Part shown: one piece after another, positions 46,901 through 54,050 of the stretch | How the letters are laid out: each line of letters opens with the position of its first letter | How positions within the stretch are numbered: position 1 is the stretch's first letter | Origin: Siderastrea radians | Lineage: Eukaryota > Cnidaria > Anthozoa > Scleractinia > Rhizangiidae | Assembly: GCA_964017195.1 (NCBI GenBank) | Contig: OZ024898.1 | Coordinates: 16,353,475 to 16,417,474 of the forward strand | Direction of reading: 5' to 3' | Length of the DNA stretch: 64,000 bases | The notes under the pieces: model-generated | What the model saw: the letters and a program-made list of their open reading frames with translations, nothing else | Told to the model about the DNA's origin: nothing | The model's database searches: none | Position numbers and translations under genes: made by a program

Positions 46901-48484
46901 ATCATTATCTCAATGCTTGGAGCGCAAAGGCTTCCTTTTTCATAATCTAGTGACATAACTTTGCGTTTGGTTTTATCCTTTTTCTTTCTCCAAATTAATT
47001 TTAAAATGCTAGAAACAATTTTTTGGAATGACAAGGGTGGAAATAGAATGAACCAGCTGTGAGATATCAAGGATTTTGGTTATAAGACATCTACCAAGGA
47101 TAGTGTCTAGTTTTTGCGTTTTTTTTCTAAAATTTTTTTCCTCATTTTGTTTTTCATCGTAGGGTACAAAATGTACCTAGTACTCTAATTGGTTCTTTGG
47201 GCCATTTTGAATTGAAAGGGTTATCCTTGCAATTTCTCAAATTCCCAAAGCGCTTTCGTTTTTGATGGATTCAGTTTAAGGCCAGATACACCGATGCTAC
47301 TTTCTTCTTCTGTCGATCCTCGGGCGCCTCTTTTGTTTTCTTTCACAGTTTTCGTCATGGGGCCATGTAATAGAGTTGATAGGAATAAGAGTTCGTCGTT
47401 ACCAGGGGAAAATTTTCTGTCTAGAGACAAGTATTGGGGACGGATTCGCTTACCTCAAAGGACGCGTCCGACCTCACGGATGACACGCATGCATGCTTCG
47501 AGCCAAATTCGTTGGATTTCGTCGAAGTTACACGCTTGAAACTAGGTGAGGTCGTTTGTATACAAGTATGTGCTGGATTTTATCATACTTACTAGAAATA
47601 AGGGAAAACAAATCGGTAGTTTTTTCACAAGCCGAATAAAATTAATTATCTTCAGATTCACAGGTTACGCACTGTAAACCTGCTCTTCTTCCTTTGCTTG
47701 TAGATTTAATTGGGAGTTTCCGATCTTTTCCGATTTTTTAGCAGCGTTTTAGGTGGTATCAAGCTGTCACAAAATATTTGCTATCCCAGCATTACGTTAG
47801 TGTTCTTGCAACAGCTGAGGCAATTACACAAACATAATGTCTTGAAGCGAAAATTTAATAATCGACTGTGCAGAAATTTCTACCCAGCGGATTTTGTAGA
47901 AACTTGCTCACAGCAAACCTTGAAGTCTTAAAACTTTTTAAGCGTAATTAGAAAAAAATCTATCGTTGTTTAGTGGAAATATTCGCGTTTTCCTGAAAAG
48001 GCTGGTCTTCACATAACGCTTGTATCTCTTAATCGTTGAACTTGTTTGCCCTTAAACTAAAAGTTTTGTAAAATACGAACATTCTTCGTTTAGAATACCA
48101 ACAATCACTGAAATCGGTTAACGCTTACTTGCCACCTTAAATAAATGTTATCATTTAATATGTTTTCTCTGCCATTTAGACTAAGGCGCCCGTACATGAG
48201 GGGTTGCAGGGACATTTCGGAACGATAAAAATCACGTGTCGTGCACAGTAATTGGTCATGGAGTAGGGACGTGTTGCGTGTACACTGAGCAGGGACAACT
48301 TGTGATGACTGTGATGTGGTGACGTGTATGGTGACACTTTTAAACTTGTCATTGTAACAGTCCCTGTGTCGTAGGGGGCTTGTACTCCATATGCTGCAAT
48401 TGTATTATTAGTAAACCATTCTTATTACCAATACAGAGTCATGGACATGCTCAAGTTCCACAAGTTTACCATTGGCCATGCCTG
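30725..48484 (+). CDS. PREP: Prolyl endopeptidase (prolyl oligopeptidase, S9A), eight internal exons, partial
   Basis: Cytosolic serine peptidase that cleaves short peptides after proline. Eight exons join in phase with GT-AG borders: 30725..30829, 32052..32153, 32787..32867, 33282..33395, 34453..34601, 40222..40338, 40750..40845 and 48437..48484. They encode about 271 residues closely resembling the vertebrate enzyme: the end of the beta-propeller ([28 protein letters not shown]), the linker ([17 protein letters not shown]), then the hydrolase core with [21 protein letters not shown], the nucleophile elbow GGSNGG (equivalent to Ser554) and TIGHAW (equivalent to substrate-binding Trp595). The N-terminal ~380 residues and the C-terminal ~115 (with the Asp and His of the triad) are not visible; the next intron exceeds 15 kb and holds the BEL element. 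Exons are intact, so the gene is probably functional. Confidence 0.93.
31256..31679. mobile_element. Tigger/pogo-type nonautonomous DNA transposon (424 bp)
   Basis: Terminal inverted repeats CAGTAGAACCCCGGTAACTC and the complement ending GGGGTTCTACTG, flanked by TA on both sides (31254..31255 and 31680..31681). Subterminal GTTCGAGTTA motifs repeat several times at both ends. TA duplication and CAGTAGAACC ends are typical of the pogo/Tigger group of Tc1/mariner elements. It lies in a PREP intron. Confidence 0.85.
31901..31972. repeat. Trinucleotide microsatellite (AAT)n
   Basis: Near-perfect AAT/ATA run in a PREP intron. Confidence 0.95.
32052..32153 (+). CDS. PREP: PREP exon b
   Basis: 34 codons, phase 0, acceptor TCTCTTGCAG and donor GTATGC. 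It encodes [19 protein letters not shown]. Confidence 0.92.
32154..32786. other. PREP intron with a locally duplicated AT-rich segment
   Basis: Recurring phrases (TTCGCCAACTTCGCC, TTTCTACTTAGCTCATAT) and several AAGCATGCTTT palindromes near 32255..32335. No mobile element could be delimited. Confidence 0.4.
32787..32867 (+). CDS. PREP: PREP exon c
   Basis: 27 codons, phase 0, acceptor TTGTTCTAG and donor GTTTGA. It encodes [20 protein letters not shown], matching the last propeller blade. Confidence 0.95.
33282..33395 (+). CDS. PREP: PREP exon d
   Basis: 38 codons, phase 0, acceptor AATGACAG and donor GTAAGT. It encodes [19 protein letters not shown], the crossing from propeller to hydrolase domain. 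Confidence 0.95.
33396..34452. other. PREP intron with a decayed element
   Basis: AACCTCCAGTAACTGGACA near 33772 through AAGAGGTTCGAATGTA near 33912 looks like an eroded inverted-repeat element of the Tigger type. The rest shows no feature; the 74-residue frame at 33936..34160 is hydrophobic intron sequence. Confidence 0.35.
34453..34601 (+). CDS. PREP: PREP exon e
   Basis: Acceptor TTGTTCAG and donor GTAAGT, ending in phase 2 inside a Gly codon. It encodes [19 protein letters not shown] and the start of the NLRGGG motif. The phase-2 ending is completed by the first base of the exon at 40222, which supports both borders. Confidence 0.95.
34684..34830. mobile_element. Fragment of a Tigger-like element (one end)
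   Basis: TACAGTAGAACTCCTTATTT resembles the terminus of the element at 31256, followed by CCCGGTTATCTGGAATCCCC. Only one end is recognisable. Confidence 0.45.
35518..36250. mobile_element. Terminal-inverted-repeat element (733 bp) containing a nested MITE
   Basis: TACCGTGTGGCACTAAATTT at the left end is answered by AAAGATTTAGTGCCACACGG TA at the right. The interior has many short TTTTGCG/CGCAAAA tracts and no coding frame. A second foldback element is nested just inside the left terminus (35543..35772). No autonomous relative or transposase is visible. Confidence 0.75.
35543..35772. mobile_element. Nested foldback MITE with TAGCCTGAGAAAACAGC ends
   Basis: TAGCCTGAGAAAACAGCCG and its complement CGGCTGTTTTCTCAGGCTA bound about 230 bp. 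The subterminal CGCCACTTGAGCCCTCGCAA and TTGCGAGGGCTCAAGTGGCG are also complementary, and AACCAATCAGAAGCA occurs inverted in the middle. A one-ended relative starts at 32978. Target duplication is not clean. Confidence 0.8.
36413..36550. repeat. Tandem duplication, two units of 69 bp
   Basis: ACAAGAAGAGCGACAACATA through GCAAGTGATTTATTACA occurs twice in direct tandem, essentially identical, indicating a recent event. Confidence 0.95.
36551..37599. other. PREP intron, no gene
   Basis: Contains a C-rich tract at 36753..36776 and otherwise unremarkable sequence. The 71-73 residue frames on both strands here share no recognisable domain. Confidence 0.4.
37600..39336. repeat. Dispersed repeat, copy 2 (copy 1 at 19815..20993)
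   Basis: Same start (GCCAATGACGTCACGTTAG) and same end (AATTTCACCATATTGTGAAA) as copy 1. It has an additional 750 bp (about 38510..39258, ending in a G-run) and lacks the 108-bp MITE. It lies in the large PREP intron. Confidence 0.85.
39337..40221. other. PREP intron, no gene
   Basis: No repeat or RNA recognised. The frames at 39477..39668 and 39673..39867 have no recognisable domain. Confidence 0.4.
40222..40338 (+). CDS. PREP: PREP exon f
   Basis: Acceptor AATTGGCAG and donor GTACGT. It completes the Gly codon and encodes [20 protein letters not shown] then [12 protein letters not shown], ending in phase 2 within a Lys codon. Confidence 0.95.
40750..40845 (+). CDS. PREP: PREP exon g with the catalytic serine
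   Basis: Acceptor ACTGGACAG and donor GTAAGT. It encodes [20 protein letters not shown], where the Ser of GGSNGG is the nucleophile, followed by [11 protein letters not shown]. It ends in phase 2. Confidence 0.95.
40846..41475. other. PREP intron, no gene
   Basis: No feature seen apart from short ATCATGATCAT palindromic runs near 41335. Confidence 0.4.
41482..41566. mobile_element. Very short foldback MITE (about 85 bp) with 8-9 bp target duplication
   Basis: TAGCCTCCAACGCAG and CTGCGTTGGAGGCTA are inverted ends. ACCACCTT precedes and follows the element. The architecture (TAG...CTA ends, about 9-bp duplication) matches the MITE at 20701. Confidence 0.75.
41850..42303 (-). pseudogene. Penelope-like element, GIY-YIG endonuclease fragment
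   Basis: Minus-strand frame starting [20 protein letters not shown], continuing with [39 protein letters not shown] and [17 protein letters not shown]. This is the C-terminal GIY-YIG nuclease found behind the reverse transcriptase of Penelope-like retroelements. The YIG half is present; the GIY strand and the reverse transcriptase are absent. The downstream sequence CGACGTTTCGACTGC with TCTTCATCAGGCGATGAGG (41849..41887) resembles Penelope termini. A 5'-truncated copy. Confidence 0.8.
42304..42540 (-). pseudogene. Second, partial Penelope GIY-YIG segment, tandem to the first
   Basis: The [20 protein letters not shown] stretch recurs upstream of the first copy at 42310..42395, giving a duplicated block about 220 bp away. 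Upstream of it the frame turns into unrelated residues, so the copy is broken. Confidence 0.65.
42541..43455. other. PREP intron, no gene
   Basis: No feature recognised. Confidence 0.4.
43456..43830 (-). pseudogene. Third Penelope-like GIY-YIG remnant, a different subfamily
   Basis: Minus-strand frame with [40 protein letters not shown] and [13 protein letters not shown], again the C-terminal part of a Penelope nuclease but clearly distinct from the copy at 41.9 kb. GTCCGGACCAACCGAACTTC at 43472 is the sort of short motif found near Penelope ends. Confidence 0.7.
44024..44658. mobile_element. piggyBac-like nonautonomous element with TTAA flanks (635 bp)
   Basis: TTAAGGTGGGCACACACGA on the left and TCGTGTGTGCCGACCTTTAA on the right form inverted ends abutting TTAA. 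Multiple GGGACTAGTCCC/GACTGGTCCC motifs repeat at both ends. TTAA target duplication is characteristic of piggyBac transposons; no transposase is present. Confidence 0.75.
44895..45105. repeat. Foldback sequence
   Basis: GATCATGTAAACTTTATAC through TATAAGCCACGATGTGTGATTGG is answered by CCAATCACTCGTCGTGGCTTA through GTCTACATGATCGA. Arms are about 50 bp around 44968..45095, probably a small inverted-repeat element. Confidence 0.7.
45453..45523 (+). tRNA. tRNA-like segment, unit 1 (identity unclear; possibly SINE head)
   Basis: GGCTTGTTAGCTCAATTGG fits the pol III A box and GGTTCAAATCC the B box. GGCTTG/CAAGCC, the GCTC/GAGC D-stem and CTGC/GCAG pair. The T-stem (CAGGG/CCCGG) is imperfect and the anticodon loop is too large to assign. 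A T-run that could terminate pol III follows at about 45529. Confidence 0.5.
45700..45770 (+). tRNA. tRNA-like segment, unit 2
   Basis: Identical by eye to unit 1 in the tRNA-like part. Confidence 0.5.
45947..46017 (+). tRNA. tRNA-like segment, unit 3
   Basis: Identical by eye to unit 1 in the tRNA-like part. Confidence 0.5.
46194..46264 (+). tRNA. tRNA-like segment, unit 4 (B-box variant)
   Basis: Carries CAGCGTTCAAATCC in place of CAGGGTTCAAATCC, a substitution in the T-stem next to the B box. Confidence 0.45.
46441..46511 (+). tRNA. tRNA-like segment, unit 5 (D-stem variant)
   Basis: Carries GTTAACTCAATTGG, which breaks the D-stem, and the downstream CAGGCTTTG is altered to CACTCCTTG. 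Confidence 0.4.
46688..46758 (+). tRNA. tRNA-like segment, unit 6
   Basis: Back to the unit 1 sequence; the array ends about 120 bp downstream. Confidence 0.5.
46879..48436. other. PREP intron; one possible LINE remnant
   Basis: On the minus strand, 47221..47290 encodes [17 protein letters not shown], which resembles the LKLN..KT motif of LINE reverse transcriptases. The surrounding frame does not continue the domain, so this is tentative. At 48183..48380 there is a diffuse GGGACA/TGTCCC-containing segment without clear ends. The remaining sequence shows nothing. Confidence 0.35.
48437..48484 (+). CDS. PREP: PREP exon h
   Basis: A 48-nt exon after a 7.6-kb intron, acceptor AATACAG and donor GTAGGT. 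It encodes [15 protein letters not shown] plus the first two bases of a Trp codon (substrate-binding Trp of the family). The exon that follows was not found in the remaining 15.5 kb. Confidence 0.92.
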
Positions 48485-48957
48485 GTAGGTAGCCTCTCCT
48501 TTTTATTCTTTGTTTTTCTCGAGAGTTAGTGTTGTTGTTGTCTTCCCTCACCTTCGCTTTCCCTGTAATAGCAATCCCTTTCTACCCTTGGTCGCAAGAG
48601 ACATCGATTTGCACGATAGACCTCCTTTGCGCATTGCATATTTATTCTGGATCAATGATTAAATTACAAAACATTCCACGTCAATTCACAAATAATGTGG
48701 TCATTCTTCGCGCTGCGAAGATTAGGCCTTCTTAATCGTTTGCACATGATTGAGGCGACTTTTCGACGACGTTGGTATAAGACTTCACGACTTCACCTTA
48801 ACAATATCAATGGGGAGGGTGGAATTAATAAGTCGTAAAGAAAAGAAAACAATGAATAGAATTTTTGTCTAATGAAACTTTCGTGGGTGTGAAATCATTC
48901 TATCCCGTAAGGACTGTTTCACATAACAAAATAATCTAGGGTTTCATGCATGCATGC

Positions 48958-49236
48958 ACGCATTCATTCATTCATTCATTCATTCATTCCTTCCTTCCTT
49001 CCTTCCTTCCTTCCTTCCTTCCTTCCTTCCTTCCTTCCTTCCTTCCTTCCTTCCTTCCTTCCTTCCTTCCTTCCTTCCTTCCTTCCTTCCTTCCTTCCTT
49101 CCTTCCTTCCTTCCTTCCTTCCTTCCTTCCTTCCTTCCTTCCTTCCTTCCTTCCTTCCTTCCTTCCTTCCTTCCTTCATTCATTCATTCATTCATTCATT
49201 CATTCATTCAATCACTCATTCATTCATTCATTTATT
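48958..49236. repeat. Compound tetranucleotide microsatellite (ATTC)n(CTTC)n(ATTC)n
   Basis: A block of TTCA/ATTC repeats, then about 190 bp of uninterrupted CTTC repeats, then ATTC repeats again. All FLPSFLPSF and KEGRKEGR reading frames on both strands are shadows of it. Confidence 0.98.
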
Positions 49237-50090
49237 AGTGTGGGAAGAATGCGAGTTGCCAGTTGCCATGGAAAGTGGTGTGGATCCCTCATCATTATTT
49301 GACCGCATCCTCATAATTGTTAATTGATAGTTTTGGAAAATTATCATAGCCTTTCTTTTTGTCTCATTCTTAAGTTGAATTTCTTTCTCGTTAATCATTT
49401 CCGAGGTTTTTTTAGCCTTTTAAAGTTCCTTCTTGTTGTTCGTTTTCCACTTTTTATTCTTCGAAATTTTTCAGGTTACTTCTTGTAAGATACTCTGTTT
49501 CTTGTTACATTCTGATGTGCACCTTCAGATGTATGTATGTTGGTGCTACTCACGGATTAACGAATACGTGGGAGAAGCGAAAATCCGAAGGAATGAACCC
49601 ATATTTGTATTAAAAGCCGCGGCGCTTATAGACGAAAGTCTTGAGTGACATGCACATGCTAGAAGCTTTACCGGTAAGTGTTTCTCTAGGACAAAATGCT
49701 GTGACGTGAACATAATTTCTTCTTTGCCTGAACGATGCGTTCACCAGAATAAGTGTATCTTGTGGAGTGCACCGGGACGGACGTTAACTCTATCGAAACC
49801 TAGCCTGCGAGCAGGCTCACTTAAGGTTGATTTCCACTGTTGCGTAAATTTTACGTGCGTACGGGCGTGAATTTAACTGGCTTTACATGCGTCAATAAAA
49901 TTAGAGACGATGTATGAACGGCTTACGTAAACTACATTCGCAGGGGTTTTGGTTTTGGGTGGCCGTCTGCTGTAGGTAACAATACAGGGATATCGTCCTC
50001 TGTTTGAGTGGTGTGCTTGAGATTTGTTCTACTATTGCAGGTTATTAAGAATCACCTCGATCTATATGGTTCAATAAGGTTTCAAATATA
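49237..50090. other. Sequence between microsatellite and BEL element, no gene
   Basis: TAGCCTGCGAGCAGGCT at 49801 is a short perfect-looking palindrome similar in style to the TAG...CTA MITE ends. Otherwise nothing recognised. Confidence 0.4.
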
Positions 50091-50259
50091 TGTCTTCGGA
50101 ACTAAAAGTTACCGTTTTGCTAGGGGCATAGGCCCGAATTAGTTTCCAGGGGTTGGACCCCCCCGATTATTGTTGTCAACTCAGATTTCCATGTGCTCGG
50201 TAAAAAGTTTTTCGCTCGATAAAGTTTGTTAGCGTTGTGTTAGAAAATAAAGTGTTTCA
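50091..50259 (+). repeat. 5' LTR (about 169 bp)
   Basis: Starts TGTCTTCGGAACTAAAAG and ends AAAATAAAGTGTTTCA (TG...CA). It differs from the 3' LTR by a 2-nt indel near the start, one G/T and one C-run length change. AATAAA near the end could serve as polyadenylation signal. Short for an LTR but within the range seen for BEL elements. Confidence 0.95.
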
Positions 50260-50277
50260 TGGTCCTTCGAGGTCGGA
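50260..50277 (+). other. Primer-binding site candidate
   Basis: TGGTCCTTCGAGGTCGG follows the 5' LTR with no gap. It begins TGG, as expected for pairing with the CCA end of a tRNA primer. The tRNA is not identified. Confidence 0.65.
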
Positions 50278-50478
50278 TGGATAAAGTTGGAGATTCGACG
50301 AGTATCTGTACAATCGAGTGAAAAGGAGAGTTAGTCCTCCATTTGGTTTCCCGAAGCATTTGGTGTTTACGTTTACGGCGACTGGCGCCATCACTTTGCT
50401 TGAACGAAGTATTTGGTCTGTTGCGGCGGTTGGCGTCATTACTGTGCATGAATTTGAAGGAACAGCACAAATATCGGT

Positions 50479-51462
50479 ATGTCAAAAGAAGAAGAGCTAA
50501 CAGCCATTAAGAAGAAGCGACGCTTTCTTCGGAAATCAGTTACGGATAGCCTCAAGTCTGTGGATGAAGCGCTTTCGCTGCAGGATAATCATGCGAGGAT
50601 TCACGTGTTGAAAGATAGAATTGCCAGTAAGTGGAACGACCTACAAGAAGTACAGGCATCGTTGTGTACTTATTTAGAAGACGAGGAGATCGACCAAGAG
50701 TGTGAGAGTTACTGTGAGTATGAATTACGCGTGGTTGAATACATGGCAAAGATGACGCATTATTTGGAAAGTAAACACGTTGCTGAGATGAGCTTGTCAA
50801 GTAATCCAGCAACTCCAGCACCTTCGATTCCCAAGTTACAAGTGAAGCTCCCAAAAATCGATCTGCCCACTTTCGATGGGGATGTTTTGCGTTGGCAGCC
50901 CTATTATCAGTCGCTAAAAGTGTCTGTAGTGGATAATCCATCTCTAGCGGATGTGCAGAAATTAGAGTACCTGATGAGATCCTTGAAGGGTTCAGCCGCA
51001 GAAGCAGTCAAGGGATTTGCAGTTGTTCACGAGAATTATCAGCCAGTTCTGGAGACGCTTAAGGAACGATTTGGTCACCCAAGGTTGATCCTTGATGTAC
51101 ACGTAAGATCTCTGATTCATTTACCACGCTTAATGTCGGAAGATGGAGTGTCTATGCGTAAGTTCTACGATCAGGTTGTCGGACCTGTTAGATCCGTTGA
51201 ATCCATGGGTGATAAGTTTAAATCTGAAACCTTGGCACCTATCCTGGTACCTTTGATTGTTGACAAGCTACCAAAAAGGGTTGTGGAGAAATGGGAACTT
51301 GAAATTGGTGACCATAAAGAGGACTGTGTGGCAGTGAAAACATTGTTTACGTTTTGGGAGCAGTTAATAAGAGCCAAAGAGTCTTCCCAGCCTCCCTCTG
51401 TGGAGTCAAAGCTCCCTACAAAGGAGAACACTGCAAAGGGTGTAAGCCAGGGTTCAAAATAG
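50479..51462 (+). pseudogene. BEL gag-like region (DUF1759), interrupted
   Basis: Open frame from an ATG 219 nt after the 5' LTR. A basic coiled-coil-like start (EEELTAIKKKRRFLRKSV) is followed from about residue 120 by the DUF1759 capsid-like domain with LPKIDLPTFDGDVLRWQPYY and LETLKERFGHPRLI. The last genuine element codons end at about 51447; the final few residues are read from the insertion. The remainder of this region resumes after 53107. Confidence 0.9.
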
Positions 51463-52029
51463 CAGCCGGCTACCGCCGACAGCCGGCAATTTGACCACCC
51501 TTGCCGGCGATTTTTCACCCAAGAAATAGAAAAAAAATGACCTCCCATCCCTTGATCGGTAAAATCAATGTCCCTGGAACGCGCGTCATAGTAAACGTTT
51601 CATATCGGAAAGTAATGCAGCCATGAAACACTTGCACACATACAGCAACAAATGACGGAACGTAAACAATTGTGTCGATTCTTGTAAATCAAGTCTTCGT
51701 TCGTTCTATCTCTGTTTGCCGGCACTCTTTTTTTTCCGGCGTGGTTTCATACGTCATCAACAACGCGACGTTTGAGGAAATAGGCCAGACACGGGTAGCA
51801 GTGCCGCAGCAATTCACTTCTCTTTTAGTAACCGGGCAAAGTTTCATTCACGATTTCTTTGTTGCCAATGCGTCTTCGATCGTGTTCCACTTAGCACCTT
51901 GTCACTTTTTTCGTGTGCTTTCGAGTTCTCGTCCAATTTAATTTGCTGGAGACCAAAGGAAATATACCGTCGCGCTAAAAATCAGTGTCATTGTTGCGGC
52001 ATTTATCATTTTCAACGGCCTGATCTAGT

Positions 52030-52335
52030 TTGCAGAACGCCAGCAAGCGACCCTGCCAGTCCGCCGTCGATGAGATTTCTATGCTCAAGAGAAAAATCGA
52101 GCCGTCAGAAACGTCGATAGTTAAACTTCAGGCTCACACAGAAAGGTGCACATGCGCACGAGACTTGCGCTTTGTCGCAAAAGCAAACATCACTCCTGAC
52201 GAGGAATTTAAGACAGAAATAAACTCCATAAAGAGAGAGGTCGTGCGGAAATTCATAAGCGCACTGACCAAGTTTCATTATCGCCGCGTTGAGCACAACA
52301 ATAATAAGTGGCGAAGAGCGAAATCTGCTGGTTAA
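52030..52335 (+). pseudogene. Penelope-like N-terminal fragment inside the nested insertion
   Basis: Frame with ANITPDEEFKTEINSIKREV and ALTKFHYRRVEHNNNKWR. I associate this with the region ahead of the reverse transcriptase in cnidarian Penelope-like elements. It stops before the reverse transcriptase fragment and has no start. Confidence 0.5.
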
Positions 52336-52414
52336 TTGTAGGACAAAGAGAGACACTGTTCGGGCTTAGCATAACGCCACGTGCATGCTCAGTCAAACAG
52401 TAGTACAAATTTTC

Positions 52415-52970
52415 TACACTCCTCTACCACTTGAGTGGAAAAGATACATCGATGACATATTCTCGCTGTGGAATGTTGACAAAAAGGAGATAGAAGAGTT
52501 TATTGTCGTAGCAAACAGTCACCACCCGACCCAATTAAATTTACTGCTGAAATCTCAGACAAAGAAATAAACTTCCTGGATACCATTCTTCTCAAAGGCG
52601 AAAGATTTAACAAGCAAGCCACCCACCAGGGGTTAGAAAAGGTTTTATCAAAGGTGAAGCCCTACGTTTTCTTAAAACAAACTCTTCAGCGAAATCTTTC
52701 GTTGAGAATATCACCCAATTCAAAACACGCCTCCGTGGGAGAGACTACCCGAACAGTCTCGTAGAAAGAATAACGTCCGAAGTCAAATTCAGTGAAAGGA
52801 AGTCGGCACTTCAACAAAGAGAGACAAAAAAAAAATTCTGCCTTTCGTAACAACGCACCATACAGCTGTGCCTGATTTTAAGAACATCCTTATTTGTAAA
52901 TGGCACTTAATTAAAAATCAACCATTGCTAAGAGAAATATACAAACACATTAGCACGAGCACATGAGCCA
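52415..52970 (+). pseudogene. Penelope-like reverse transcriptase fragment inside the nested insertion
   Basis: WKRYIDDIFSLW carries the catalytic YIDD motif. After a frame change near 52540 follow INFLDTILLKGERF, then after another change GFIKGEALRFLKTNSS and NFKTRL-like sequence, and finally KWHLIKNQPLLREIYK. At least three frame breaks and an internal deletion show it is dead. The fingers/palm N-terminal part is absent. Confidence 0.8.
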
Positions 52971-53107
52971 CGTCTGGCCTGTAAACATTTTATTCCATAC
53001 TTGGGATAGGTGCTTGTTCATTCTTGTTGACAGCCGGCTAAAAATTAGCCGTGAGAAAAAAAGCCGTCAAATTCAGGCTGAAAGCTCTGATTTTATTTTG
53101 AACCCTG

Positions 53108-53312
53108 GTAAGCCACGTGAATTTCAAACCTAGTTCACAACGAAGGTCATCTACATCTGCATTATGTGCTTCTACGCAAGTCAAGGAGTGCTGTGTTTGT
53201 CGAAAGAATCATCATGTGTGGTCATGTGTTAGTTTTCTGTCACTGACAGTCAAGGATAGATTCAGGATGGCATTGTCCAAAGGTCTGTTTTCGGTGCTTA
53301 GAAGCTGGTCAT
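53108..53312 (+). pseudogene. BEL linker and zinc-knuckle region, frame-broken
   Basis: Continues the gag-like frame after the insertion (ECCVCRKNHHVWSCV). At about 53290 the frame changes; in the new frame CFRCLEAGHVAQSC is a CX2CX4HX4C zinc knuckle. The break looks like a 2-nt loss. Confidence 0.8.
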
Positions 53313-54050
53313 GTGGCTCAAAGTTGTGAAAAACCTCCATGTAAACACTGTCGTGGTCGACATCATAGTCTCCTTCATATGGATTCGGTCACTTCTGGGT
53401 CTTCGGCCATACCATCCTCATCACAACCTCCCTCGGAGATAGCATCCTTATCTCAAGCTCCTCCCTCGACAGCAGCTTCTCATGTAGTAGCAGGTTCAAT
53501 GGCAGCAAGTGGTGGTGGAAAAGTTATTCTTCAAACTGTGCCAGCTATTATTTGTGGATCCAATGGTTGCTCGAAAGTTGTTCGATGTTTTCTTGATCCC
53601 GGTTCACAAACTTCCTTTGTTAGACAAAGTATTGTGGAAGAGCTTGGCCTAGATGGAAAGAGTGTTAGAATTGCGGTGTCTGGATTTGGTGGAAAGTCAG
53701 ACAAGGAGACTCTGCGAAGGAGAATTGCTTTCACTTTGGCACCTGTTGACAAGCCTGGAAAACCTTGTGGTATTGAAGCACTCACCACCCAAGTAATATG
53801 TCGTCCAGCTGAGGCTGTAGATGTTTTTCCTTCTGAGTGGTCTCACCTTCAAGACATCAAGTTTCCCGAAGATTTCCCCAGAAGTGAGCAGCAGATTGAT
53901 GTGCTCATTGGTTTGGACTTTTATTACTCATTTGTAACAAGAGACATTGTGAAAGGTGGTCCCAGTGAACCAGTTGCAGTTCGTACATCATTAGGTTGGG
54001 TTTCTGTGGTCCAACCAGTGATAGCAGTCAAGAATGTAGTGTGTCAATGA
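53313..54050 (+). pseudogene. BEL protease region (DUF1758)
   Basis: Aspartic protease-type domain with CFLDPGSQTSFVRQSIVEEL (D-P-G in place of the usual D-S/T-G) and VLIGLDFYYSFV. The frame runs out into a stop at 54050; the next part of the polyprotein is in another frame from about 53998, at a T-run, suggesting a 1-nt deletion. Confidence 0.88.

Larger units (their letters stand above)
51448..53107. mobile_element. Terminal-inverted-repeat insertion (1.66 kb) inside the BEL element, hAT-like, with Penelope cargo
   Basis: Ends CAGGGTTCAAAATA and TATTTTGAACCCTG are inverted repeats. GTAAGC flanks both sides (51442..51447 and 53108..53113), extendable to an imperfect 8 bp. The subterminal CAGCCGGCT recurs near both ends. 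CAGGG termini with about 8-bp duplications fit hAT transposons; no hAT transposase is present. The interior carries two degraded Penelope-like segments. Outside the insertion the BEL frame is continuous across the junction, confirming the boundaries. Confidence 0.85.

Noticed and set aside
47294..47539. 81-residue + strand frame
   Set aside because: It is antisense to a weak LINE-like segment and has no domain or splice context.
48946..49327. Long FLPSFLPSF and KEGRKEGR reading frames on both strands
   Set aside because: They are produced by the CTTC/ATTC microsatellite in every frame.
49230..49330. Possible next PREP exon after the microsatellite
   Set aside because: Translation in all frames gives no match to the expected YGCSD or LLTADHDDRV segments of the family.
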